Source: RZYY01 sp036794825 (GTDB lineage Bacteria; Bacteroidota; Bacteroidia; Bacteroidales; 4484-276). From it: 64,000 nt of DNA. The DNA lies in the NCBI GenBank assembly GCA_036794825.1, contig DAIRGA010000003.1, positions 124,001 to 188,000 on the forward strand, read 5' to 3'. Below are positions 60,837 through 64,000 of this stretch, in pieces. The notes under the pieces were generated by a model. That model did no database searches and was not told where the DNA came from. It saw only the letters and a list, made by a program, of their open reading frames with translations. A program made the translations under genes and the position numbers. How positions within the stretch are numbered: position 1 is the stretch's first letter; each line of letters opens with the position of its first letter.

Positions 60837-62354
60837 ATGAGAAAATTTTACAGAAATCTACTTTTTGCAGCGATTATGATAACAACAGCAAGCTGCAGCA
60901 GGCAAGCGGAAAAGCTTAATGCTGAAGTATTTGAAACCTCAGCTGCCGGTAATAAAATCACACAACTAAATGAATTTCCTGGTATTGACCCTCAATTGAC
61001 CATCAGGATTCAGCCCGATCAGAAATTTCAGACCATAACAGGGTTTGGAGGTTCATTTACCGAATCATCTGCCTGGCTGCTCAACCAGTTGAGTAAAGAA
61101 AACCGTGAGCTCGTTTTAAAAGCCTACTTCGGAAACGAGGGCGCACGCTACTCACTAACCCGCACCCACATCAATTCCTGCGATTTTTCGCTGAGCAACT
61201 ACTCTTATGCTCCTGTTGCCGGTGATAAGGCGTTGCAGCATTTTTCCATTGATGAAGATCGTGATGACATCATCCCGATGATTAAGGATGCCATGGCCAT
61301 TTCGGAGGAGGGATTCAAAATCATTGCATCGCCATGGACTGCGCCGCCCTGGATGAAAGATAATAACAGCTATGTGGGCGGCAAACTGCTTCCTGAATAT
61401 TATGAAAGCTGGGCGCTGTTTTTTACAAAATACCTCGAAGCCTATAAGAAGGAGGGAATTGATATCTGGGGGATTACCGTTGAGAACGAACCGCTGGGCA
61501 ACGGCAACAACTGGGAAAGCATGCACTACACCGCCGGAGAAATGGCCGATTTTATCAAAAACCACCTTGGGCCTGGGCTACGATCTGCCAGTCAGATGGT
61601 GAAACTGCTTGCCTATGACCAAAATCGCGGCGATGAACTGATTGAGTGGGCGCAGGTAATTTACAACGACAGGGAAGCAGCGGGTTTTGTTGATGGATTT
61701 GCCATTCACTGGTATGCCAGCACCTTTGACTTTTTTCCTGAATCGCTTAATTTCACCCACAGCCAGGCTCCTGAAAAATACCTCATCCAAACCGAAGCCT
61801 GCGTGGATGCTGAAGTTCCGCACTGGCAGGACGACAAATGGTACTGGAGTGAGGAGGCCACCGACTGGGGATGGGACTGGGCGCCGGAGGAACGGAAACA
61901 CTTCCACCCAAAATACGTTCCCGTTTACCGCTATGCCCGCGACATCATCGGCTGCCTGAACAACCATGTGCATGGCTGGGTGGACTGGAATATGGTGCTC
62001 GACCGGCAGGGCGGTCCAAACTGGTTCAAAAACTGGTGTGTAGCCCCTGTGATCGTTGACCCGGAAAAAGATGAAGTCTATTTTACACCACTCTATTACA
62101 CTCTTGCACATTTCAGCCGGTTTATAAGGCCCGGCGCTGTAAGGATCGGATTTGAAAATCCCGATGAAACACTTATGGTAACAGCAACACAAAATCCCGA
62201 TGGCTCGGTTGCGGTGGTCATCCTGAACATGACGGATCAGCCTAAAGAGTTTTTGCTTGCACTGAATTCACGGTCAACAGAGATCAGGATAAGCGCCAGT
62301 GCCTTACAAACGATTATTATTCCCGCATCAACAAATCAAAAAACCAATGTTTAA
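60837..62354 (+). CDS. GH30 family beta-glucosidase or beta-1,6-glucanase, lipoprotein
   Basis: From the ATG at 60837 (505 residues; a TTG one codon earlier is less likely) the protein begins MRKFYRNLLFAAIMITTASC, a lipobox with Cys20. The GH30 barrel starts with FQTITGFGGSFTESSAWLLNQLS, followed by RYSLTRTHINSCDFS, ASPWTAPPWMKDN, acid/base E218 in ITVENEP and nucleophile E320 in IQTEACVD. A beta-sandwich at the C-terminus (VTATQNPDGSVAVVILNMTD) completes the family plan. In laminarin loci GH30 enzymes usually remove beta-1,6-linked glucose branches or cut beta-1,6-glucan; the subfamily cannot be set here. Overlaps the next gene by 8 nt. Confidence 0.93.
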   Translation: MRKFYRNLLFAAIMITTASCSRQAEKLNAEVFETSAAGNKITQLNEFPGIDPQLTIRIQPDQKFQTITGFGGSFTESSAWLLNQLSKENRELVLKAYFGNEGARYSLTRTHINSCDFSLSNYSYAPVAGDKALQHFSIDEDRDDIIPMIKDAMAISEEGFKIIASPWTAPPWMKDNNSYVGGKLLPEYYESWALFFTKYLEAYKKEGIDIWGITVENEPLGNGNNWESMHYTAGEMADFIKNHLGPGLRSASQMVKLLAYDQNRGDELIEWAQVIYNDREAAGFVDGFAIHWYASTFDFFPESLNFTHSQAPEKYLIQTEACVDAEVPHWQDDKWYWSEEATDWGWDWAPEERKHFHPKYVPVYRYARDIIGCLNNHVHGWVDWNMVLDRQGGPNWFKNWCVAPVIVDPEKDEVYFTPLYYTLAHFSRFIRPGAVRIGFENPDETLMVTATQNPDGSVAVVILNMTDQPKEFLLALNSRSTEIRISASALQTIIIPASTNQKTNV

Positions 62355-63363
62355 AACGAAAACTTTCATTGCGATCCTTACTATTCTCTGTGTCGTAGTT
62401 TTATCCTGCACCAGCAGCCCGGAAAAAAATGTGGTTTCCGTTTCAGGCAGGCAGATCCTGGTAAACGGGACTCCGTTTTTTATCAAAGGCGTATGCTATC
62501 ACCCTGTGGCCAAAGGCAGTAACAGCCGGAGTTTTGAACGGCTTTCCGAGGACCTTGCATTGATGAAGGAAGCCGGAATCAACGCAATCCGGGTTTACTC
62601 GCCGGTAGATGATCCTGACGTTCTTGACCAGATACACGAGGCTGGAATCTGGCTGATCGTAGGTTTTGGCTACAACCAGAGCGGATACTACGATATTCTG
62701 TCCGGCTCTTTGCTCGGGTATGTCGAAAAATATAAAAACCACCCCGCCATACTTTTCTGGGAGCTTGGCAACGAATACAACTACCATCCTGAGTGGTTTG
62801 GCGGAGATATGGGCAACTGGTATCGTGCGATGAATGATGCAGCGGTCAAAATAAAAGCAGCCGATCCCGGCCATCCGGTGGCTACGGCTCACGGCGAGTT
62901 GCCCGATTCGCTGGCGATGGCGATGTGTCCGGACATTGACATCTGGGGAATGAACGTTTACCGCTGGGATAATCCCGGAACAATTTTCAGCCAGTGGAGC
63001 TCCATTAGCGACAAACCGATGTATTTGTCCGAAGCCGGCGCCGACAGCTATATGACCGCAGCCGCTCACGGTTATGAGCAGGGAAGTAACCAATTGGCGC
63101 AGGCTGATGCAACAAGCAACATTCTGACAGAAATTTTCAAAGGTAAGGAAATTTGCTCCGGTGTGACGCTCTTTGCTTTCACCGACGAATGGTGGAAAGC
63201 CGGAAACAACGACACGCAGGACCCAGGTGGCTGGGCGCCCAACAGCAGCGGCGTGCCTTACGATGGAGCCGCAAACGAAGAGTACTGGGGAATTGTGGAT
63301 GTGGAAAGGAATAAGAAAGAGGCATTTGAGGTGGTGAAGGAGGTTTTCACCCGAAACCATTAA
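62347..63363 (+). CDS. Clan GH-A glycoside hydrolase lipoprotein, family uncertain
   Basis: From the ATG at 62347 this is 338 residues with a lipoprotein start (MFKTKTFIAILTILCVVVLSC, Cys21). A GTG at 62299 in the same frame is deep inside the GH30 gene and is not used. The TIM barrel opens with RQILVNGTPFFIKGVCYHP, like the barrel of GH2 enzymes but without their sandwich domains. The likely acid/base is E143 in WELGNEYNYHP and the nucleophile E229 in YLSEAGADSY. It may be a beta-glucan-active enzyme or transglycosylase; no family is claimed. The 8-nt overlap with the GH30 gene indicates coupled translation. Confidence 0.82.
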   Translation: MFKTKTFIAILTILCVVVLSCTSSPEKNVVSVSGRQILVNGTPFFIKGVCYHPVAKGSNSRSFERLSEDLALMKEAGINAIRVYSPVDDPDVLDQIHEAGIWLIVGFGYNQSGYYDILSGSLLGYVEKYKNHPAILFWELGNEYNYHPEWFGGDMGNWYRAMNDAAVKIKAADPGHPVATAHGELPDSLAMAMCPDIDIWGMNVYRWDNPGTIFSQWSSISDKPMYLSEAGADSYMTAAAHGYEQGSNQLAQADATSNILTEIFKGKEICSGVTLFAFTDEWWKAGNNDTQDPGGWAPNSSGVPYDGAANEEYWGIVDVERNKKEAFEVVKEVFTRNH

Positions 63364-63592
63364 ACCTAACGGTTAAAAATTACAAAAAACAAAAGACAAA
63401 TATCAAACAAAAAACAAATATCAATATTCAAAATTCAAACAAAAAATATATTTCAAATGGCCAAAAACCGAAATACTGAATGCTGGAATCAATTGATTAA
63501 CAGCCTGGTAATTAAAATTCGAATTTGATTGCCTTTTGGCATTTGAAAATCATGCTTAAAGCAGGGAATCAGAAAACAAGACATTAACCATT
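63364..63592. other. A-rich gap with CAAA words before the last gene
   Basis: Positions 63370-63460 are almost entirely built from variants of caaatatcaa, acaaaaaac and attcaaaattc. The gap is less than 300 nt. No clear TAnnTTTG promoter or terminator was found. Confidence 0.4.
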
Positions 63593-64000
63593 ATGGAAAA
63601 AACAGTTACAAAACTATCCATTAAAGAAAAGGTGGGCTACGGGCTGGGTGACACAGCATCCCACTTTGTGTGGGATATGGTAGGTTTCTGGATTCTGATT
63701 TTTTACACCGACACCTTTGGGATTTCCGCAGCAGCAGCCGGAACCATCATGCTGATAGCCCGAATCTGGGACATGGTAAGCGACCCCATCATGGGCATCA
63801 TCGCCGACAGAACCAACACCCGCTGGGGAAAGTTCCGGCCTTATATTCTCTGGATGGCGCTTCCTTATAGCGTTTTGGCCGTGCTTACCTTCACTACGCC
63901 TGATTTTGGCACCACCGGAAAAGTGATTTATGCCGGCGTTACCTATTTCCTGCTGATGACCGTTTTTACCGCCATCAACCTGCCCTACTCCTCGCTCGGT
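63593..64000 (+). CDS. GPH-type (MelB-like) MFS transporter, N-terminal part (runs off right edge)
   Basis: The frame from the ATG at 63593 is open for 136 codons to the window's end. The start MEKTVTKLSIKEKVGYGLGDTASHFVWDM and the stretch RIWDMVSDPIMGIIADRTNT followed by RWGKFRPYILW are the conserved N-terminal motifs of the GPH symporter family. It is a paralogue of the transporter at 59357 but clearly diverged. It lies 229 nt after the last hydrolase gene and shows that the locus continues beyond the window. Confidence 0.9.
   Translation, partial: MEKTVTKLSIKEKVGYGLGDTASHFVWDMVGFWILIFYTDTFGISAAAAGTIMLIARIWDMVSDPIMGIIADRTNTRWGKFRPYILWMALPYSVLAVLTFTTPDFGTTGKVIYAGVTYFLLMTVFTAINLPYSSLG

Noticed and set aside
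62299..62346. Upstream GTG start for the last hydrolase gene
   Set aside because: It adds 16 polar residues ahead of a perfect lipoprotein signal peptide and would deepen the overlap with the GH30 gene.
62443..63360. Minus-strand open frame of 305 codons
   Set aside because: Antisense to the clan GH-A hydrolase, which has a lipobox and both catalytic motifs; the shadow product has none.

Overview
The window looks like chromosomal DNA of a Bacteroidota bacterium, probably of the order Bacteroidales. The signs are a SusC/SusD pair, several T9SS-type C-terminal sorting domains, lipoproteins with a Cys directly after a short hydrophobic stretch, and many Bacteroidetes-type promoters (TTTG, about 19-21 nt, then TAnnTTTG). 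The taxonomic call is inference; there is no rRNA or other marker here. I see no tRNA, rRNA, CRISPR array, phage or transposase gene.

Layout. Positions 1-654 hold the N-terminal part of a large secreted protein running off the left edge. Then come an AAA_14/DUF4143 ATPase (1261-2391), a LuxR-type response regulator and its TPR sensor histidine kinase (2482-5273; the kinase is cut short by an in-frame stop), a PolB-like exonuclease and a lipoprotein (5761-7826). Positions 8266-12641 are a MacAB-like ABC exporter operon. After mnmD (12982-13674) follow an NtrY/NtrC-like two-component pair (13880-16646) and, divergently, a second membrane-fusion protein with a good sigma-54 promoter, followed by a Porin_10-type porin (16861-20151). 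Positions 20237-24758 hold a beta-helix T9SS protein, a DUF169 protein, two DUF1801-type proteins and a TPR protein. A small free-standing transcription unit lies at 24928-25137. Positions 25342-31840 carry tex, an AddA/RecB-like helicase-nuclease and a T9SS protein in one tight run; TamB and tsaD face the other way (32046-37603), followed by a small lipocalin-like lipoprotein.

From 38267 to the right edge lies a polysaccharide utilization locus for beta-1,3-glucan (laminarin type). It holds a membrane-spanning propeller/Y_Y_Y/LuxR regulator, SusC, SusD, two surface glycan-binding lipoproteins (one with three copies of an unfamiliar domain of about 150 residues), two GH16 endoglucanases, a sugar-porter MFS protein, a clan GH-A hydrolase, a large cytoplasmic GH149-like phosphorylase, a GH17 enzyme, a GPH-type transporter, a GH30 enzyme, another clan GH-A hydrolase and the start of a second GPH transporter. 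The inferred flow is surface cleavage by GH16, uptake by SusCD, periplasmic trimming by GH17, GH30 and the GH-A enzymes, import by MFS carriers, and cytoplasmic phosphorolysis to glucose-1-phosphate.

Most notable noncoding structure: two palindromes of the form TACCT-N6-AGGTA, each just upstream of a TAnnTTTG promoter of an outer-membrane or secreted protein gene (842 and 41561); two long hairpins dividing the glucan locus into modules (49263 and 51555); a 140-bp MITE-like palindrome (12744-12883); and a dispersed intergenic repeat seen at least three times.
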